DNA of 64,000 nt from Duganella levis (GCF_009857605.1 NZ_WWCT01000008.1:1-64000), one strand, 5' to 3'. Shown: positions 47,349 to 59,711, counted from the stretch's first letter. Notes: generated by a model not told the origin, from the letters alone. A program made the numbers and translations.

Positions 47349-47535
47349 GGTGAAGAATCCTAGACAGACAAGCCCGGAATAATACGACATCAGCACGAAG
47401 TTTCCATGCTTTTGCCATGGGAACGTGGGCAAGCCCACTTTGGCAGACAGGTTTTTAGCAAGAATACGTAAACACGAACGCGTCAATGGCGGATAATATT
47501 GCCTGTTGCCGTTTTTGAACCATCTTTGAACAACA

Positions 47536-50500
47536 ATGCGACCTATGGATTTTACCCGCGACGACGCCCCTGCCGCCCCTGCTGCTCCAGCACCGGCCCC
47601 AACGCGCCCTGCGCCGCCCGCGAATCAATTGTCGTACGCTGTCGCCACCTGGCTGCAGCGTGTGGATGCGGCAGCGCACCCCAAAGCCAAGCTGGCGCCG
47701 CCGCCGGTCGATAACGACCCCAAGCAAACCCAATACAAGCTGATTTACGTGCTGGCGCCCACCAGCGGCGGCCGCCATGTGGCGCTGTGCCTGTACAAGG
47801 CGCGCCTGCGGCCGAACGGCGACGTGGCGGCGGCCAGCCCGGTCAGCGAAGTGTTCTCGCTGCTGTCGACCCCGCCGACTTTCATGACGCCGAACGACGA
47901 AGACTTGATCCGTTTCTTCGTCGCCATGCGCAGCGGTCAGAATTCGCAAACCGGCTCGGCCACCGAACCGCGCGGCAAGATCGGCGCGGCGCTGCTGAAT
48001 ATGCTGGCCGAGCAGGACAAATTGCTGTGGGCCAATTCGTGGGCCGACGTCGGCAACGGCCTGGTGTATCCGCTGAAAGGTGGCGTGTTGCGCGAGGCCA
48101 ACCTGGCCTGGCGCGAAGAAGGCAAGGGCTTGCGGCTCGGCTGGCAGGTGGCGCCGCCGCCGGGCGCCAAGCACGTCGGCGCGGACCAGGTCGACTACAT
48201 GCTGCCGACCGATCCGCCGTGGTACATCGATAACCTGTCGTGCGGCGTGCTGCAATTGAACCAGGGCGGCGCCACGATTCCGCTGGCCGACCTGCAAGCG
48301 CTGGTGGCGCAGGCGCCGCTGCTGACCAATAACGACAAGATGCGGGTCTCGCAACTGCTGCTGGCGCACGGCCTGCAAGGGCTGATGCCGCTGCCGCAAC
48401 CGTTGCCGCAGCGCATGCGCGACGACGTCAAGCCGCGTCCGGTGCTGACGCTGGAAGCGGCAATGCTGGCCGACGGCTCGCTGCAGCGCTGGCATGATTT
48501 CGCCGTGCTGTCCTACGACTACGACGGCGAACGGGTGTCGTTCGATCCGTCGCAGCGTGTGGTCCGCCAAAAGGGAGAGGTCACCGAGATCATCCAGCGC
48601 GATAACGAGGCCGAGCAGGCCGCGCTGGCGCTGCTGACCGAACGTCATTTCATCGCGCCGACCACGCTGCCGCTGAGCAGCCTGAAGGGCGCAGTGTTGC
48701 TGCCGAGCCAGGCCGAGTGGATACGCTTCGCCCGCGAGGGCATCGCCGCGCTGAAGGAAGCCGGCTGGAAAATCGAGAAAACCGCCAAATACCGCTACGA
48801 CACGGTGGAAGTCGGCGACTGGTACGCCGACGTGGTGGAAGATCCGGCCGACGGCGGCCATGCCTGGTTCGATCTGGAACTGGGCATCATGGTCAACCAG
48901 GAGCGGGTGCCGCTGCTGCCGGTGCTGGTGCAACTGATCCGCAACGCCCCCAACGATTTCAATCCGAAAGTCATCGCGCAGCATGGCGCCGAAGACCAGA
49001 TGCTGGCCACGCTGGCGGACGGTTCGCGCGTCGCGCTGCCGTGGGGCCGCGTGCGGCCTATCCTGAATACGCTCGGTGAGTTGTATTTCAGCGACAAAAT
49101 CAAGAATTCGGTGCACATGGCCACGCTGGATGCAGCCCGCCTGGACGAGCTGGCCCGCAACCTGGACCTGCAATGGACCGGCGGCGAGGAATTGCGCGAC
49201 ATGGGCGCCCGCCTCAACCAGTTCGGTTCGGTGACGCGGGTCGCCACCCCGGCCGGCCTGCAAGCCACGCTGCGTGACTATCAAACCGATGGTCTGTCGT
49301 GGATGCAGTTCCTGCGCGAATACGGCTTCGCCGGCATCCTGGCCGATGACATGGGCCTGGGCAAGACGGTGCAAACGCTGGCACACATTCTGGTCGAGAA
49401 GGAAGCCGGCCGTCTGACGGCGCCGGCGCTGGTCATCGCCCCTACCAGCCTGATGGGCAACTGGCAGGAAGAAGCGGCGCGCTTTGCGCCCGGCCTGAAG
49501 GTGCTGCTGCTGCAAGGCAAGGACCGCATGGGCCAGTTCGACCAGATCGAAGAAGCCGACCTGGTGCTGACCACCTATGCGCTGCTGCCGCGCGACGAGG
49601 AAAAACTGCGCGAGCACGATTTCCACCTGGTGATCCTGGACGAATCGCACTACATCAAGAATACCCGCTCCAAGGCGGCCCAGAGCGCCGGCCTGCTGCG
49701 CGCCCGTCACCGGCTGTGCCTGTCCGGCACGCCGCTGGAGAATCACCTGGGCGAGCTGTGGTCGCAATTCCACTTCCTGCTGCCCGGCCTGCTGGGCGAC
49801 GAGAAGGGCTTCAACTCCGTGTTCCGCCATCCGATCGAGCGTGCCGACGATCCGCTGCGGCGCGCGCTGCTGAACCGCCGCATCAAGCCGTTCCTGCTGC
49901 GCCGGACCAAGGACAACGTGGCCAAGGAACTGCCGCCGAAGACCGAGATGGTGCGCAAGGTCGAACTGACCGGCGCCCAGCGCGACCTGTACGAAACCGT
50001 GCGCCTTGCCATGGACCAGAAAGTGCGCGACGAAATCGACCGCAAGGGTGTGGCGCGCAGCCAGATCGTGATTCTGGAAGCGCTGCTCAAGCTGCGCCAG
50101 GTCTGCTGCGATCCGCGCCTGGTCAAGTCCACCACCAAGAAACAGCAGGCGGCCGGGTCGGCCAAGCTGATCGATCTGATGCAGATGATCGAAGACTTGC
50201 TGGAAGAAAAGCGCAAGATCCTGGTGTTCTCGCAGTTCACCAGCATGCTGGAGCTGATCCAGGAAGAGCTGGAAGCGCGCGACATTCCGTACGCGCTGCT
50301 GACCGGCGAGACCAAGGACCGCAGCGCGCAAGTGGCCGCCTTCCAGCAGGGCGCGGTGCCGATCTTCCTGATTTCGCTGAAAGCCGGCGGCGTCGGCCTC
50401 AACCTGACGGCGGCCGATACGGTTATCCACTATGATCCATGGTGGAACCCGGCGGCGGAAAATCAGGCCACCGACCGCGCCTGGCGTATCGGCCAGGACA

Positions 50501-50673
50501 AACCGGTGTTCGTGTACAAGCTGATCGCCAAAGGCACGCTGGAAGAAAAGATCCAGGTCTTGCAACAGAAGAAATCGGACCTGGCGCAATCGATCCTGGC
50601 CGAAGGCGAATCGCAGAAGATGGCCTTGACCCAGGAAGACCTGCAACAGATCTTCGCACCCTTGGTGGAGTAA
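47536..50673 (+). CDS. SNF2-family DEAD/DEAH-like ATPase
   Basis: 1045 aa. The N-terminal ~570 residues form a bacterial SNF2-associated region. The helicase core follows: Walker [28 protein letters not shown], motif [10 protein letters not shown] (the usual DEAQ/DEAH replaced by DESH), [37 protein letters not shown], and the C-terminal motifs [54 protein letters not shown]. Likely dsDNA translocase that remodels protein-DNA or RNA polymerase complexes. Starts with a Pro/Ala-rich tail. The kinase gene begins 3 nt after its stop. Confidence 0.93.
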   Translation: MRPMDFTRDDAPAAPAAPAPAPTRPAPPANQLSYAVATWLQRVDAAAHPKAKLAPPPVDNDPKQTQYKLIYVLAPTSGGRHVALCLYKARLRPNGDVAAASPVSEVFSLLSTPPTFMTPNDEDLIRFFVAMRSGQNSQTGSATEPRGKIGAALLNMLAEQDKLLWANSWADVGNGLVYPLKGGVLREANLAWREEGKGLRLGWQVAPPPGAKHVGADQVDYMLPTDPPWYIDNLSCGVLQLNQGGATIPLADLQALVAQAPLLTNNDKMRVSQLLLAHGLQGLMPLPQPLPQRMRDDVKPRPVLTLEAAMLADGSLQRWHDFAVLSYDYDGERVSFDPSQRVVRQKGEVTEIIQRDNEAEQAALALLTERHFIAPTTLPLSSLKGAVLLPSQAEWIRFAREGIAALKEAGWKIEKTAKYRYDTVEVGDWYADVVEDPADGGHAWFDLELGIMVNQERVPLLPVLVQLIRNAPNDFNPKVIAQHGAEDQMLATLADGSRVALPWGRVRPILNTLGELYFSDKIKNSVHMATLDAARLDELARNLDLQWTGGEELRDMGARLNQFGSVTRVATPAGLQATLRDYQTDGLSWMQFLREYGFAGILADDMGLGKTVQTLAHILVEKEAGRLTAPALVIAPTSLMGNWQEEAARFAPGLKVLLLQGKDRMGQFDQIEEADLVLTTYALLPRDEEKLREHDFHLVILDESHYIKNTRSKAAQSAGLLRARHRLCLSGTPLENHLGELWSQFHFLLPGLLGDEKGFNSVFRHPIERADDPLRRALLNRRIKPFLLRRTKDNVAKELPPKTEMVRKVELTGAQRDLYETVRLAMDQKVRDEIDRKGVARSQIVILEALLKLRQVCCDPRLVKSTTKKQQAAGSAKLIDLMQMIEDLLEEKRKILVFSQFTSMLELIQEELEARDIPYALLTGETKDRSAQVAAFQQGAVPIFLISLKAGGVGLNLTAADTVIHYDPWWNPAAENQATDRAWRIGQDKPVFVYKLIAKGTLEEKIQVLQQKKSDLAQSILAEGESQKMALTQEDLQQIFAPLVE

Positions 50674-50676
50674 ATC

Positions 50677-51813
50677 ATGACGCAGACGCTAGCGGAACTC
50701 CAGGCGGCACTACAGCAGTCGCAAGCAAATGAGGCCCGCTACCGGCTGCTACTGGAACACAGCAGCGAGATCAGCTGGATGGCCGACTGCGCCACGCTCC
50801 AGTTGACCTGGCTGAGCCCGGCGGCCGAACGGCAGTTCGGCTACACGCTGGAAACCGCCAGGACGCTGGCCCACGGCCTGCTGAAGGACTTGCAGGCGCG
50901 GCTGGCGCGCTACGCCGACGGCGATTTGAGCCGTCGTCGCTTGCTGCGTGAAACCGAGTTGGCGCACGCCGACGGCCACCAGGTGCCGGTGGAAATCGAA
51001 TCGACGCTGATCCTCGACGGGCACGGCGTGCCGGCCACCGTGGTCGGCGTGGTGCGCGACCTCAGCGCCCGGCGCGAGCTGGCGGCGCAGCAGAAAAAGT
51101 TTGCCTCCATGCTGTCGCACGAATTCCGCACGCCGCTGTCGACCATCGACGGCGCCGTGCAGCGGCTGGAAATGACCGGCGCCCACCACGACGAAGGCAC
51201 GCGCAAGCGCTACCGCAAGATCCAGACCGCAGTCGACCGCATGCTGGCGATGCTGGACGAATACCTGTCGCCGGACCGCATGGCCAGCATCGGCCGCGAG
51301 CGCCAGCCCAACGAAGTCAATCCCGCCACCCTGCTGCAAACCGCCGCCGAACAGGCCCAGCGACGCCGCAAACAGGTCACGGTGCGGACCGAAGGCTTGC
51401 CGCAATGGATGCGTTGCGACCCGTCCGGCATGCGTTTATGTCTGGAAATGTTGTTGGACAATGCAATAAAGTACACAGAGGATAATATTCCGATAGAATT
51501 GGTGGGGAGAATTGCAACGGAAGGTGGCGTCGAGCTGCTGGTGCGCGATCATGGCGCCGGCATACCGGAGGCGGATTTGCCCAAGGTGTTCGACAAAGCG
51601 TTCCGGGGTAGCAATGCCGCCAGTGTGGCGGGATCGGGCCTGGGCCTGTATATGGCGCGTTCCATTGTTGATGTGCACGGTGGTACTGTTACTGCGAGAA
51701 ATGTTTCTGAAAGCGGCACGGAATTTCGGATTTGGCTGCCCATCGCGGCCAATGCCGGGAAAAGCCTTGCGCGGGCTGGGGCCAGCAGTGATAATTCCCC
51801 AGACGCAAGCTGA
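50677..51813 (+). CDS. Soluble PAS-domain sensor histidine kinase
   Basis: 378 aa without membrane segments. PAS domain at about 20-130 (EARYRLLLEHSSEISWM ... VPATVVGVVRDLSARRE). HisKA box with His148 in MLSHEFRTPLSTIDGAVQRL. HATPase_c with LLDNAIKYTED, VRDHGAGIPEADLPKVFDKAFRGS and GSGLGLYMARSIVDVHGG. It probably senses an intracellular signal and phosphorylates the response regulator 53 nt downstream. It is translationally close to the SNF2 gene, which may share the transcript. Confidence 0.92.
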   Translation: MTQTLAELQAALQQSQANEARYRLLLEHSSEISWMADCATLQLTWLSPAAERQFGYTLETARTLAHGLLKDLQARLARYADGDLSRRRLLRETELAHADGHQVPVEIESTLILDGHGVPATVVGVVRDLSARRELAAQQKKFASMLSHEFRTPLSTIDGAVQRLEMTGAHHDEGTRKRYRKIQTAVDRMLAMLDEYLSPDRMASIGRERQPNEVNPATLLQTAAEQAQRRRKQVTVRTEGLPQWMRCDPSGMRLCLEMLLDNAIKYTEDNIPIELVGRIATEGGVELLVRDHGAGIPEADLPKVFDKAFRGSNAASVAGSGLGLYMARSIVDVHGGTVTARNVSESGTEFRIWLPIAANAGKSLARAGASSDNSPDAS

Positions 51814-51866
51814 TTGTCCCAAGTCTTGGGCACAATTGCTCAACAATTGAACGAAGTGGCGCATCA

Positions 51867-52547
51867 ATGACGCAAATACTCATCGTGGAAGACAATCTGG
51901 ACTACGCCGAGGAGATGGCCGAGTTCCTGACTGAGCTTGAACACGAAGTGCACATCACCAACAACGCCAGCGACATGTGGTCGGCTTTGAGCCAGGGCAA
52001 CGTTGGCGTGGTCGTGCTGGACCTGGGCCTGCCGGACGAGGATGGCTTCAACGTCATCCCACGCATGCGCCAGCTGTATCCGCAGATCGGCTTGCTGGTG
52101 TTGACCGGCCGGGTGGCGTTCGACAACCGCATCCTGGGCCTGCGCCTGGGCGCGGACCACTACCTGACCAAGCCTATCAAATTCCCGGAACTGGCGGCGC
52201 ACATTGAAGCGCTCGACCGTCGCGTCGGCCCGCAGGAGACGATTCCGCTGCCGAGCAAGTGGACGCTGAAAGTAAGCGCTCGCCAACTTGAGCTGCAAGG
52301 CATGGCGATCACGCTGACCGAGAAGGAATGCAATTTCCTGCACCTGCTGACCATCAATACCCGGCCGGTGCCGCGCCAGGTCATCGTGGCCGGTATCGGC
52401 GGCGATGATCCGGATGCCGGTCGCCGCGTCGACATGCTGGTGTATCGCCTGCGCAAGAAAGCTCGTACCGGCCTCGGCCAGGACTTGCCGCTGCGCAGCG
52501 CCTACGGCGAAGGCTACAGCCTGTCGGCCAGTTTCAACCTGTCTTAA
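51867..52547 (+). CDS. OmpR/PhoB-like response regulator
   Basis: 226 aa. Receiver domain with acidic pair in LIVEDNLDYAEEM, phospho-acceptor Asp52 in VVVLDLGLPDEDG, and LTKPIKFPELAAH carrying the conserved Lys. The C-terminal winged helix (about 130-222) includes MAITLTEKECNFLHLL, VDMLVYRLRKKA and LRSAYGEGYSL. Partner of the PAS kinase. Its TAA stop lies inside the left arm of the RAYT element. Confidence 0.93.
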   Translation: MTQILIVEDNLDYAEEMAEFLTELEHEVHITNNASDMWSALSQGNVGVVVLDLGLPDEDGFNVIPRMRQLYPQIGLLVLTGRVAFDNRILGLRLGADHYLTKPIKFPELAAHIEALDRRVGPQETIPLPSKWTLKVSARQLELQGMAITLTEKECNFLHLLTINTRPVPRQVIVAGIGGDDPDAGRRVDMLVYRLRKKARTGLGQDLPLRSAYGEGYSLSASFNLS

Positions 52548-53336
52548 ATAGGGACAGAGTCAGGCAACAAGGGTAGAATCGCATTTCGATCTCCCCTTTT
52601 TTGTTATCTGTATGGCTCGCCTGCCCCGCTTAATCGTCCCGAATCAGCCCCACCACGTCATCCAGACCGGTCTCAACAACCAGGATGTGTTCCTCGACGC
52701 CGAAGACTATCAAACCTTTCTCGGATGGCTGCGCACCGCCGCCAAGACTTACAAAGTCGCCATCCACGCCTATTGTTTGATGCCGAATCACCTGCATTTG
52801 CTGCTGACGCCGTCCGACGACAACGGTCTGGGCCAGATGATGCAGTGGGTCGGCCGCTATTACGTGCCCTATTTCAATCAAAAATATGTCCGCAGTGGAA
52901 CTTTGTGGAACGGAAGATACAAAACTTCGCTGATCGATGCCGACGCCTACTTTATGTTGTGCAGCCGTTATATCGAGTTCAACCCGGTGCGCAACGGCCT
53001 GGTGGCGCGCGCCGAGGATTATCCGTGGTCCAGCTACTGCCACCACGCCGGCATCCGCCCGGACGGACTGGTCACTGACCACGCCAAGGTCTGGGAACTG
53101 GGCAACACGCCATTCCAGCGCGAGGCGGCCTACAGCGCACTGTCAGAGCCGGCCTTGAGCGCCGACGAAATCACTTTAATCAGCAATGCGCTGCTCAAAG
53201 GCTGGCCGCTGGGCTCGCCACAGTTCCAGACCGCCCTGCAAAAGAAGATGAAACGCCAGGTATTGCCGGCAAAACGCGGCCGGCCATTCAAAATAAAGCC
53301 TTCCGCCGAATAGGGCTTCACTCTGTCCCCATTTAA
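52544..53336 (+). mobile_element. RAYT element: REP-associated tyrosine transposase gene with inverted ends
   Basis: Left arm TTAAATAGGGACAGAGTCA (52544-52562) and right arm 53318-53336, reverse complement TTAAATGGGGACAGAGTGA, match at 17 of 19 positions and bracket one gene. The left arm supplies the stop of the response regulator. Such arms next to a Y1 transposase gene are typical of RAYT loci. Confidence 0.75.
52612..53313 (+). CDS. REP-associated tyrosine transposase (RAYT, Y1_Tnp family)
   Basis: 233 aa. HUH motif H60-L-H62 in AYCLMPNHLHLLL, catalytic Tyr120 in CSRYIEFNPVRNGLV, and the family signature EDYPWSSYCHH. The C-terminal basic tail (KKMKRQVLPAKRGRPFKIKP) probably binds DNA. 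Such enzymes nick and rejoin single-stranded REP hairpins and usually do not move like classic IS elements. GC content is close to that of the host, so the gene is well settled. All catalytic residues are intact. Confidence 0.93.
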   Translation: MARLPRLIVPNQPHHVIQTGLNNQDVFLDAEDYQTFLGWLRTAAKTYKVAIHAYCLMPNHLHLLLTPSDDNGLGQMMQWVGRYYVPYFNQKYVRSGTLWNGRYKTSLIDADAYFMLCSRYIEFNPVRNGLVARAEDYPWSSYCHHAGIRPDGLVTDHAKVWELGNTPFQREAAYSALSEPALSADEITLISNALLKGWPLGSPQFQTALQKKMKRQVLPAKRGRPFKIKPSAE

Positions 53337-53357
53337 ATAAATAAGCTTCTGAGGAAA

Positions 53358-53377
53358 ATTTAATCTGACTCCGACCC
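53358..53377 (-). repeat. REP-like remnant next to the RAYT element
   Basis: On the minus strand GGGTCGGAGTCAGATTAAAT. It resembles the GGGACAGAGTCA head of the RAYT arms followed by TTAAAT-like DNA. It lies in the 139-bp gap before gltB. Confidence 0.45.
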
Positions 53378-53452
53378 TAATTGTTATGCTTGAGGTTTAC
53401 GCTGCGTTGCACTAATCTTGTCTCTCAAGCCAATCAGTTTTGGAGTTTAGCC

Positions 53453-56400
53453 ATGGAAGCACAAGGTCTGTACGATCCGTCCAACGAACATGACGCCTGC
53501 GGCGTCGGTTTCGTCGCCCACATCAAGGGCAATAAGAGTCACTCGATTGTGGAACAGGGTCTGCTGATCTTGAAGAACCTCGATCACCGGGGCGCGGTGG
53601 GTGCGGACCCGCTGATGGGCGACGGCGCCGGCATCCTGATCCAGATTCCGGACCAGTACTACCGTGACGAAATGGCCAAGCAAGGCGTGGAACTGCCACC
53701 GCCAGGCGAATACGGCGTCGGCATGGTGTTCCTGCCGAAGGAAAACGCGTCGCGCATCGCCTGCGAACAGGAAATCGAACGCGCCGTGCGCGCCGAAGGC
53801 CAGGTCGTGCTGGGCTGGCGCAACGTGCCGGTCGATACCGACATGCCGATGTCGCCGACCGTGCGCGCCAAAGAGCCGGTGATCCGCCAGATCTTCATCG
53901 GCCGTGGCGCCGACATCATGGTGACCGACGCGCTGGAACGCAAACTGTACGTGATCCGCAAATCGTCCGGCCACGCCATCCAGGCGCTGAAACTGATCCA
54001 CGGCAAAGAATTCTTCGTGGCCTCGCTGTCGGCCCGTACCATCGTCTACAAAGGCCTGCTGCTGGCCGACCAGGTCGGTGTCTACTATAAAGACCTGCAA
54101 GACGCGCGCTGCATCTCGGCGCTGGCGCTGGTGCACCAGCGTTTCTCGACCAACACCTTCCCGGAATGGCCGCTGGCCCACCCGTACCGCCTGATCGCCC
54201 ACAACGGCGAGATCAACACCGTCAAAGGCAACTTCAACTGGATGCGCGCGCGCGAAGGCGTGATGAAGTCGGCCGTGCTGGGCGACGACCTGCAAAAGCT
54301 GTTCCCGCTGATCTACGAAGGCCAGTCGGACACCGCCTGCTTCGATAACGCGCTGGAACTGCTGTTGATGGCGGGCTATCCGCTGGCCCAGGCAATGATG
54401 ATGATGATCCCGGAAGCCTGGGAAAATCACGGCACGATGGACGACAATCGCCGCGCGTTCTACGAATATCACGCCGCCATGATGGAACCATGGGACGGCC
54501 CGGCCGCCATGGCGTTCACCGACGGCCGCTACATCGGCGGCACGCTGGACCGCAACGGTTTGCGTCCAGCCCGCTACATCGTGACTGACGACGACCTGGT
54601 GGTGATGGCGTCGGAATCCGGCGTGCTGCCGATTCCTGAGTCGAAAATTATCCAGAAATGGCGTCTGCAACCAGGCAAGATGTTCCTGATCGACCTGGAA
54701 GCCGGCCGCATCGTCGACGATAAAGAGCTGAAAGACACCTACGCCAACGCCAAGCCGTACAAGGCCTGGATCAACGCGGTGCGCATCAAGCTCAACGAAA
54801 TCAAGCTGAGCGAAAGCCAGCTGGCGCACAACCGCGCCAAGGACAAGCAGGCGCCGGGCGAAAAAGCCGTGCCGTCGCTGCTGGACCGCCAGCAAGCGTT
54901 CGGCTACACCCAGGAAGACCTGAAATTCCTGATGGCGCCGATGGCTGCCGCCGGCGAAGAAGCCACCGGCTCGATGGGCAACGACTCGCCGCTGGCCGTC
55001 ATGTCCAACAAGCTCAAGCCGCTGTATTCCTACTTCAAGCAGCTGTTCGCCCAGGTGACCAACCCGCCGATCGACCCGATCCGCGAAGCGATGGTGATGT
55101 CGCTGGTGTCGTTCATCGGTCCCAAGCCTAACCTGCTGGACACCAACAACGTCAACCCGCCGATGCGCCTGGAAGTGTCGCAGCCTATCCTGGGCTTCGA
55201 CGACATGGAGCGTCTGCGCAACATCACCCTGCATACCGGCGGCAAGTTCAAGGCTTACGAGCTGAACATCTGCTACCCGCTGGCCTGGGGCAAGGAAGGC
55301 GTTGAAGCCTGCCTGGCGTCGCTGTGCGCGGAAGCCGTGGATGCGGTCAAGTCCGGCCACAACATCCTGATCGTGTCGGACCGTTCGATCGGCCCGGACC
55401 GCGTTGCGATTCCTGCACTGCTGGCCACCTCGACCATTCACCAGCACCTGGTGTCGAAAGGCCTGCGCGCCTCGACCGGCCTGGTGGTGGAAACCGGCTC
55501 GGCCCGCGAGACCCACCACTTCGCCCTGCTGGCCGGCTACGGCGCGGAAGCGATCCACCCGTACCTGGCGATGGAAACCCTGGCCGAAATGGCGGCCGGC
55601 ATGCCGGGCGATATGTCGGCGGAGAAAGCCGTCTACAACTTCACCAAGGCGGTCGGCAAAGGCCTGATGAAGGTCATGTCCAAAATGGGCATCTCGACCT
55701 ATATGTCGTACTGCGGCGCGCAGATCTTCGAGGCTGTCGGCCTCAATAAATCGCTGGTCGACAAATACTTCAAGGGTACCTCGTCCAACGTGGAAGGCAT
55801 CGGCGTGTTTGAAGTGGCGGAAGAAGCGCTGCGCCTGCACAACCTGGCCTTCGGCGACGATCCGGTGCTGGCCAACCACCTGGACGCCGGCGGCGAGTAC
55901 GCCTTCCGCGTGCGTGGTGAAGACCACCTGTGGACGCCGGACGCGATCGCCAAGCTGCAACACTCGACCCGCGCCAACAATTTCTCCAGCTATAAAGAGT
56001 ACGCGCAGATCATCAACGACCAGAGCAAGCGTCACCTGACCTTGCGCGGCCTGTTCGAGTTCAAGATCGATCCGGCCAAGGCGATTCCGCTGGACGAAGT
56101 GGAGCCAGCCAAAGAGATCGTCAAGCGTTTCGCTACCGGCGCGATGTCGATGGGTTCGATTTCGACCGAAGCCCACGCCACGCTGGCCGTCGCCATGAAC
56201 CGCATCGGCGGCAAGTCCAACACCGGTGAAGGCGGCGAAGATCCATCGCGCTACACCATGGAGTTGAAAGGCATCAAGATCAAGCAGGGCGAGACCATGG
56301 CTTCGGTCATGGGCAAAGAGCAGATGGTGGTCGATATTCCTCTGCAAGAGGGCGACTCGCTGCGTTCGCGCATCAAGCAGGTGGCGTCGGGCCGTTTCGG

Positions 56401-58177
56401 CGTGACTGCGGCTTACCTGAACTCGGCCGACCAGATCCAGATCAAGATGGCGCAGGGCGCCAAACCGGGCGAAGGCGGCCAACTGCCGGGCCACAAGGTG
56501 TCGGAATACATCGCCACGCTGCGCTTCTCGGTACCGGGCGTGGGCCTGATTTCGCCGCCGCCGCACCACGATATTTACTCGATTGAAGATCTGGCGCAAC
56601 TGATCCACGATCTGAAGAACGCCAATCCGCGCGCTTCGATTTCGGTCAAGCTGGTGTCGGAAGTGGGTATCGGCACCGTCGCCGCTGGTGTGACCAAGGC
56701 CAAGGCCGATCACGTAGTGGTGGCCGGCCATGACGGCGGCACCGGCGCCTCGCCGCTGTCGTCGGTCAAGCACGCCGGCACGCCGTGGGAGCTGGGCCTG
56801 GCTGAAACCCAGCAGACGCTGGTGCTGAATGGCCTGCGCAGCCGTATCCGTGTCCAGGCCGACGGCCAGATGCGTACCGGCCGCGACGTCGTCATCGCCG
56901 CCATGCTGGGCGCCGATGAAATCGGCTTCGCCACCGCGCCGCTGGTGGTTGAGGGCTGCATCATGATGCGCAAATGCCACCTGAACACCTGCCCGGTCGG
57001 CGTCGCCACGCAAGATCCGGTGCTGCGCGCCAAGTTCTCGGGCAAGCCTGAGTACGTCGTGAACTACTTCTTCTTCGTTGCCGAAGAAGCGCGTCAGCTG
57101 ATGGCCCAGCTGGGCATCCGCACCTATGACGAGCTGATCGGCCGCGTGGATCTGCTGGACAAGTCGAAAGCCATCTCGCACTGGAAAGCGCAAGGCCTGG
57201 ACTTCAGCAACATCTTCTACCAGCCGCAAGTGCAGGACGGTCATTCGATCTACCACACCATGGAGCAGGATCACGGCCTGGACAAGGCGCTGGACCACAA
57301 GCTGATCGCTCAGGCGAAAGCAGCACTGGAAAAAGGCGAACGCGTGTCCTTCATCTCGCCGGTGCGCAACGTCAACCGCACGGTCGGCACCATGCTGTCG
57401 GGTGAAGTGGCCAAGCGTTACGGTCACGCCGGCCTGCCGGACGACACTATCCATATCCAGCTGCAAGGCACGGCGGGCCAGTCGGCCTGCGCCTTCCTGG
57501 CGCACGGCATCACCATCGACCTGGTCGGCGAGGGCAACGATTACGTCGGCAAGGGCTTGTCGGGCGGCCGCATCATCGTGCGTCCGAATACTGAGTTCCG
57601 TGGCTGGGCGGTGAACAACATCATCATCGGTAATACCGTGCTGTACGGCGCGATTGCCGGTGAAGCCTTCTTCAATGGCGTGGCCGGCGAGCGTTTCGCC
57701 GTGCGTAACTCGGGCGCCACCACCATCGTCGAAGGCACCGGCGACCACGGTTGCGAATACATGACCGGCGGCACCGTCGTGGTGCTGGGCCATACCGGCC
57801 GTAACTTCGCGGCTGGTATGTCGGGCGGTATTGCCTACGTCTACGATCCGGACGGTGATTTCGAATCGCGCTGCAACACCTCGATGGTGACGCTGGAGCG
57901 CGTGCTGAGCACCAAGGAGCAGTCGATCGACAGTGCCACCTTCCACGTGCAGCACAAAGACCACGGTCGCGAGGCCGACGAGGTGATCCTGAAGCGTTTG
58001 ATCGAGCGTCACTTCAAGCACACCGGCAGCACGCGCGCGCGCCTGCTGCTGGACAACTGGGCCGACAGCCGCGGCAAATTCGTCAAGGTATTCCCTAGCG
58101 AATACAAACGCGCCCTGGCCGAAATGGCCGAGGATGTGGCGAACGAAGCCGCAGTCGTGCAACCAGTTGCTGCTTAA
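53453..58177 (+). CDS. gltB: Glutamate synthase [NADPH] large subunit
   Basis: 1574 aa. Makes glutamate from 2-oxoglutarate and glutamine-derived ammonia. Ntn-type glutaminase domain begins at Cys16 ([14 protein letters not shown]), implying removal of a 15-residue propeptide. Central and FMN domains follow, with [40 protein letters not shown] and the [3Fe-4S] cysteines [19 protein letters not shown]. The C-terminal GXGXG beta-helix shows [27 protein letters not shown] 53453 follows TGGAG. gltD starts 33 nt downstream. Confidence 0.98.
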   Translation: MEAQGLYDPSNEHDACGVGFVAHIKGNKSHSIVEQGLLILKNLDHRGAVGADPLMGDGAGILIQIPDQYYRDEMAKQGVELPPPGEYGVGMVFLPKENASRIACEQEIERAVRAEGQVVLGWRNVPVDTDMPMSPTVRAKEPVIRQIFIGRGADIMVTDALERKLYVIRKSSGHAIQALKLIHGKEFFVASLSARTIVYKGLLLADQVGVYYKDLQDARCISALALVHQRFSTNTFPEWPLAHPYRLIAHNGEINTVKGNFNWMRAREGVMKSAVLGDDLQKLFPLIYEGQSDTACFDNALELLLMAGYPLAQAMMMMIPEAWENHGTMDDNRRAFYEYHAAMMEPWDGPAAMAFTDGRYIGGTLDRNGLRPARYIVTDDDLVVMASESGVLPIPESKIIQKWRLQPGKMFLIDLEAGRIVDDKELKDTYANAKPYKAWINAVRIKLNEIKLSESQLAHNRAKDKQAPGEKAVPSLLDRQQAFGYTQEDLKFLMAPMAAAGEEATGSMGNDSPLAVMSNKLKPLYSYFKQLFAQVTNPPIDPIREAMVMSLVSFIGPKPNLLDTNNVNPPMRLEVSQPILGFDDMERLRNITLHTGGKFKAYELNICYPLAWGKEGVEACLASLCAEAVDAVKSGHNILIVSDRSIGPDRVAIPALLATSTIHQHLVSKGLRASTGLVVETGSARETHHFALLAGYGAEAIHPYLAMETLAEMAAGMPGDMSAEKAVYNFTKAVGKGLMKVMSKMGISTYMSYCGAQIFEAVGLNKSLVDKYFKGTSSNVEGIGVFEVAEEALRLHNLAFGDDPVLANHLDAGGEYAFRVRGEDHLWTPDAIAKLQHSTRANNFSSYKEYAQIINDQSKRHLTLRGLFEFKIDPAKAIPLDEVEPAKEIVKRFATGAMSMGSISTEAHATLAVAMNRIGGKSNTGEGGEDPSRYTMELKGIKIKQGETMASVMGKEQMVVDIPLQEGDSLRSRIKQVASGRFGVTAAYLNSADQIQIKMAQGAKPGEGGQLPGHKVSEYIATLRFSVPGVGLISPPPHHDIYSIEDLAQLIHDLKNANPRASISVKLVSEVGIGTVAAGVTKAKADHVVVAGHDGGTGASPLSSVKHAGTPWELGLAETQQTLVLNGLRSRIRVQADGQMRTGRDVVIAAMLGADEIGFATAPLVVEGCIMMRKCHLNTCPVGVATQDPVLRAKFSGKPEYVVNYFFFVAEEARQLMAQLGIRTYDELIGRVDLLDKSKAISHWKAQGLDFSNIFYQPQVQDGHSIYHTMEQDHGLDKALDHKLIAQAKAALEKGERVSFISPVRNVNRTVGTMLSGEVAKRYGHAGLPDDTIHIQLQGTAGQSACAFLAHGITIDLVGEGNDYVGKGLSGGRIIVRPNTEFRGWAVNNIIIGNTVLYGAIAGEAFFNGVAGERFAVRNSGATTIVEGTGDHGCEYMTGGTVVVLGHTGRNFAAGMSGGIAYVYDPDGDFESRCNTSMVTLERVLSTKEQSIDSATFHVQHKDHGREADEVILKRLIERHFKHTGSTRARLLLDNWADSRGKFVKVFPSEYKRALAEMAEDVANEAAVVQPVAA

Positions 58178-58210
58178 GTCAGCGTCACAAGATTACGAAG
58201 GAAAAATATC

Positions 58211-59674
58211 GTGGGTAAAATCACCGGCTTCATGGAATTCCAGCGTCAGGAAGAAAGCTATCTGCCGCCAGCAACGCGCCTGAAAAACTACGCGGAGTTC
58301 GTCATTCCGCTGACCAATGAGCAAGCCAAGGTACAGGGCGCGCGCTGCATGGACTGCGGCATCCCGTTCTGCAACAACGGCTGCCCGGTCAACAACATCA
58401 TCCCGGACTGGAACGACCTGGTGTATCGCGGCAACTACCGCGAAGCGCTGGACACGCTGCACTCGACCAACAACTTCCCGGAATTCACCGGCCGCATCTG
58501 CCCGGCGCCGTGCGAATCGGCCTGTACCCTGGGCATCAGCGAAGATCCGGTCGGCATCAAGTCGATCGAGCACAAGATCATCGACGAAGGCTGGGAACAC
58601 GGCTGGGTCGTGCCCCAGCCGCCAAGCAAGCAGACCGGCAAGAAAGTCGCCGTGGTCGGTTCCGGTCCTGCCGGCCTGGCCGCTGCCCAGCAGCTGGCGC
58701 GCGCCGGCCACGCCGTCACCGTGTTTGAAAAAGCAGACCGCGTCGGAGGCCTGCTGCGCTACGGCATTCCAGACTTCAAGATGGAAAAGTCGCACATCGA
58801 CCGCCGCGTCAAGCAGATGGAAGCCGAAGGCGTGACCTTCCGCACCAGCGTGCTGATCGGCAAGGACTTCCCGGCCAACGTCAATAACTGGGCCAAGGAA
58901 ACCATCTTCCCGGAAGACCTGCAAAAAGACTTCGACGCCGTGGTGCTGGCCGGCGGTTCCGAATCGCCGCGCGACCTGCCGGTGCCGGGCCGCGAGCTGA
59001 AAGGCGTGCATTTCGCCATGGACTTCCTGCCGCAGCAAAACAAGGTCAACGCCGGCGACAAGGTGAAAGACCAGATCAAGGCCACCGGCAAGCATGTGGT
59101 GGTGATCGGCGGCGGCGATACCGGTTCCGACTGCGTCGGCACCTCCAACCGTCACGGCGCCGCCTCGGTCACCCAGTTTGAACTGATGCCGATGCCGCCG
59201 GAGCAAGAGAACAAGTCGCTGGTCTGGCCGTACTGGCCAACCAAGCTGCGCACCTCGTCGTCGCACGAAGAAGGTTGCGAGCGCGACTGGGCTGTGGCCA
59301 CCAAGCGCCTGGAAGGCAAGGGCGGCAAGGTCGAGAAGCTGATCGCCTGCCGTGTCGAGTGGAAAGACGGCAAGATGGTGGAAGTACCGAACTCGGAATT
59401 CGAAATGAAAGCCGACCTGGTGTTCCTGGCCATGGGCTTCGTCTCGCCGGTCGCCACCATCCTGGATGCGTTCGCAGTGGACAAAGATGCACGCGGCAAC
59501 GCCAAGGCCACCACCGATGGTGATGGCTGCTACAAAACTTCCGCAGCCAAAGTATTTGCCGCCGGCGACATGCGCCGTGGCCAGTCGCTGGTGGTGTGGG
59601 CGATCCGCGAAGGCCGCCAGTGCGCGCGCGCGGTCGACGAGTTCCTGATGGGCAGTTCCGAGTTGCCGCGGTAA
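58211..59674 (+). CDS. gltD: Glutamate synthase [NADPH] small subunit
   Basis: 487 aa. N-terminal [4Fe-4S] cysteines [17 protein letters not shown] and [16 protein letters not shown] site [29 protein letters not shown] site [21 protein letters not shown], and a final [20 protein letters not shown]. Passes NADPH electrons to GltB. Start GTG 58211 with AAGGA upstream. A terminator follows at 59712. Confidence 0.98.
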   Translation: MGKITGFMEFQRQEESYLPPATRLKNYAEFVIPLTNEQAKVQGARCMDCGIPFCNNGCPVNNIIPDWNDLVYRGNYREALDTLHSTNNFPEFTGRICPAPCESACTLGISEDPVGIKSIEHKIIDEGWEHGWVVPQPPSKQTGKKVAVVGSGPAGLAAAQQLARAGHAVTVFEKADRVGGLLRYGIPDFKMEKSHIDRRVKQMEAEGVTFRTSVLIGKDFPANVNNWAKETIFPEDLQKDFDAVVLAGGSESPRDLPVPGRELKGVHFAMDFLPQQNKVNAGDKVKDQIKATGKHVVVIGGGDTGSDCVGTSNRHGAASVTQFELMPMPPEQENKSLVWPYWPTKLRTSSSHEEGCERDWAVATKRLEGKGGKVEKLIACRVEWKDGKMVEVPNSEFEMKADLVFLAMGFVSPVATILDAFAVDKDARGNAKATTDGDGCYKTSAAKVFAAGDMRRGQSLVVWAIREGRQCARAVDEFLMGSSELPR

Positions 59675-59711
59675 TCCCTGACGCGGTAATCAGGCTCGGC
59701 CTGATTCTCTG

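Noticed and set aside
47455..50646. A 1063-codon open frame on the minus strand across the SNF2 gene
   Set aside because: Antisense shadow of a gene with clear helicase motifs; low-complexity Arg/Gln/His composition.
52544..53336. The RAYT locus as a classical insertion sequence
   Set aside because: The protein is a Y1/HUH REP-associated transposase and the flanks are REP-like arms headed GGGGACAG; no target duplication is visible and the GC content matches the host.
53447..58162. A 1571-codon open frame on the minus strand across gltB
   Set aside because: It mirrors gltB almost exactly. The His/Gln/Val/Asp-rich composition is what the antisense of a high-GC gene gives, and it has no domain or ribosome-binding site.
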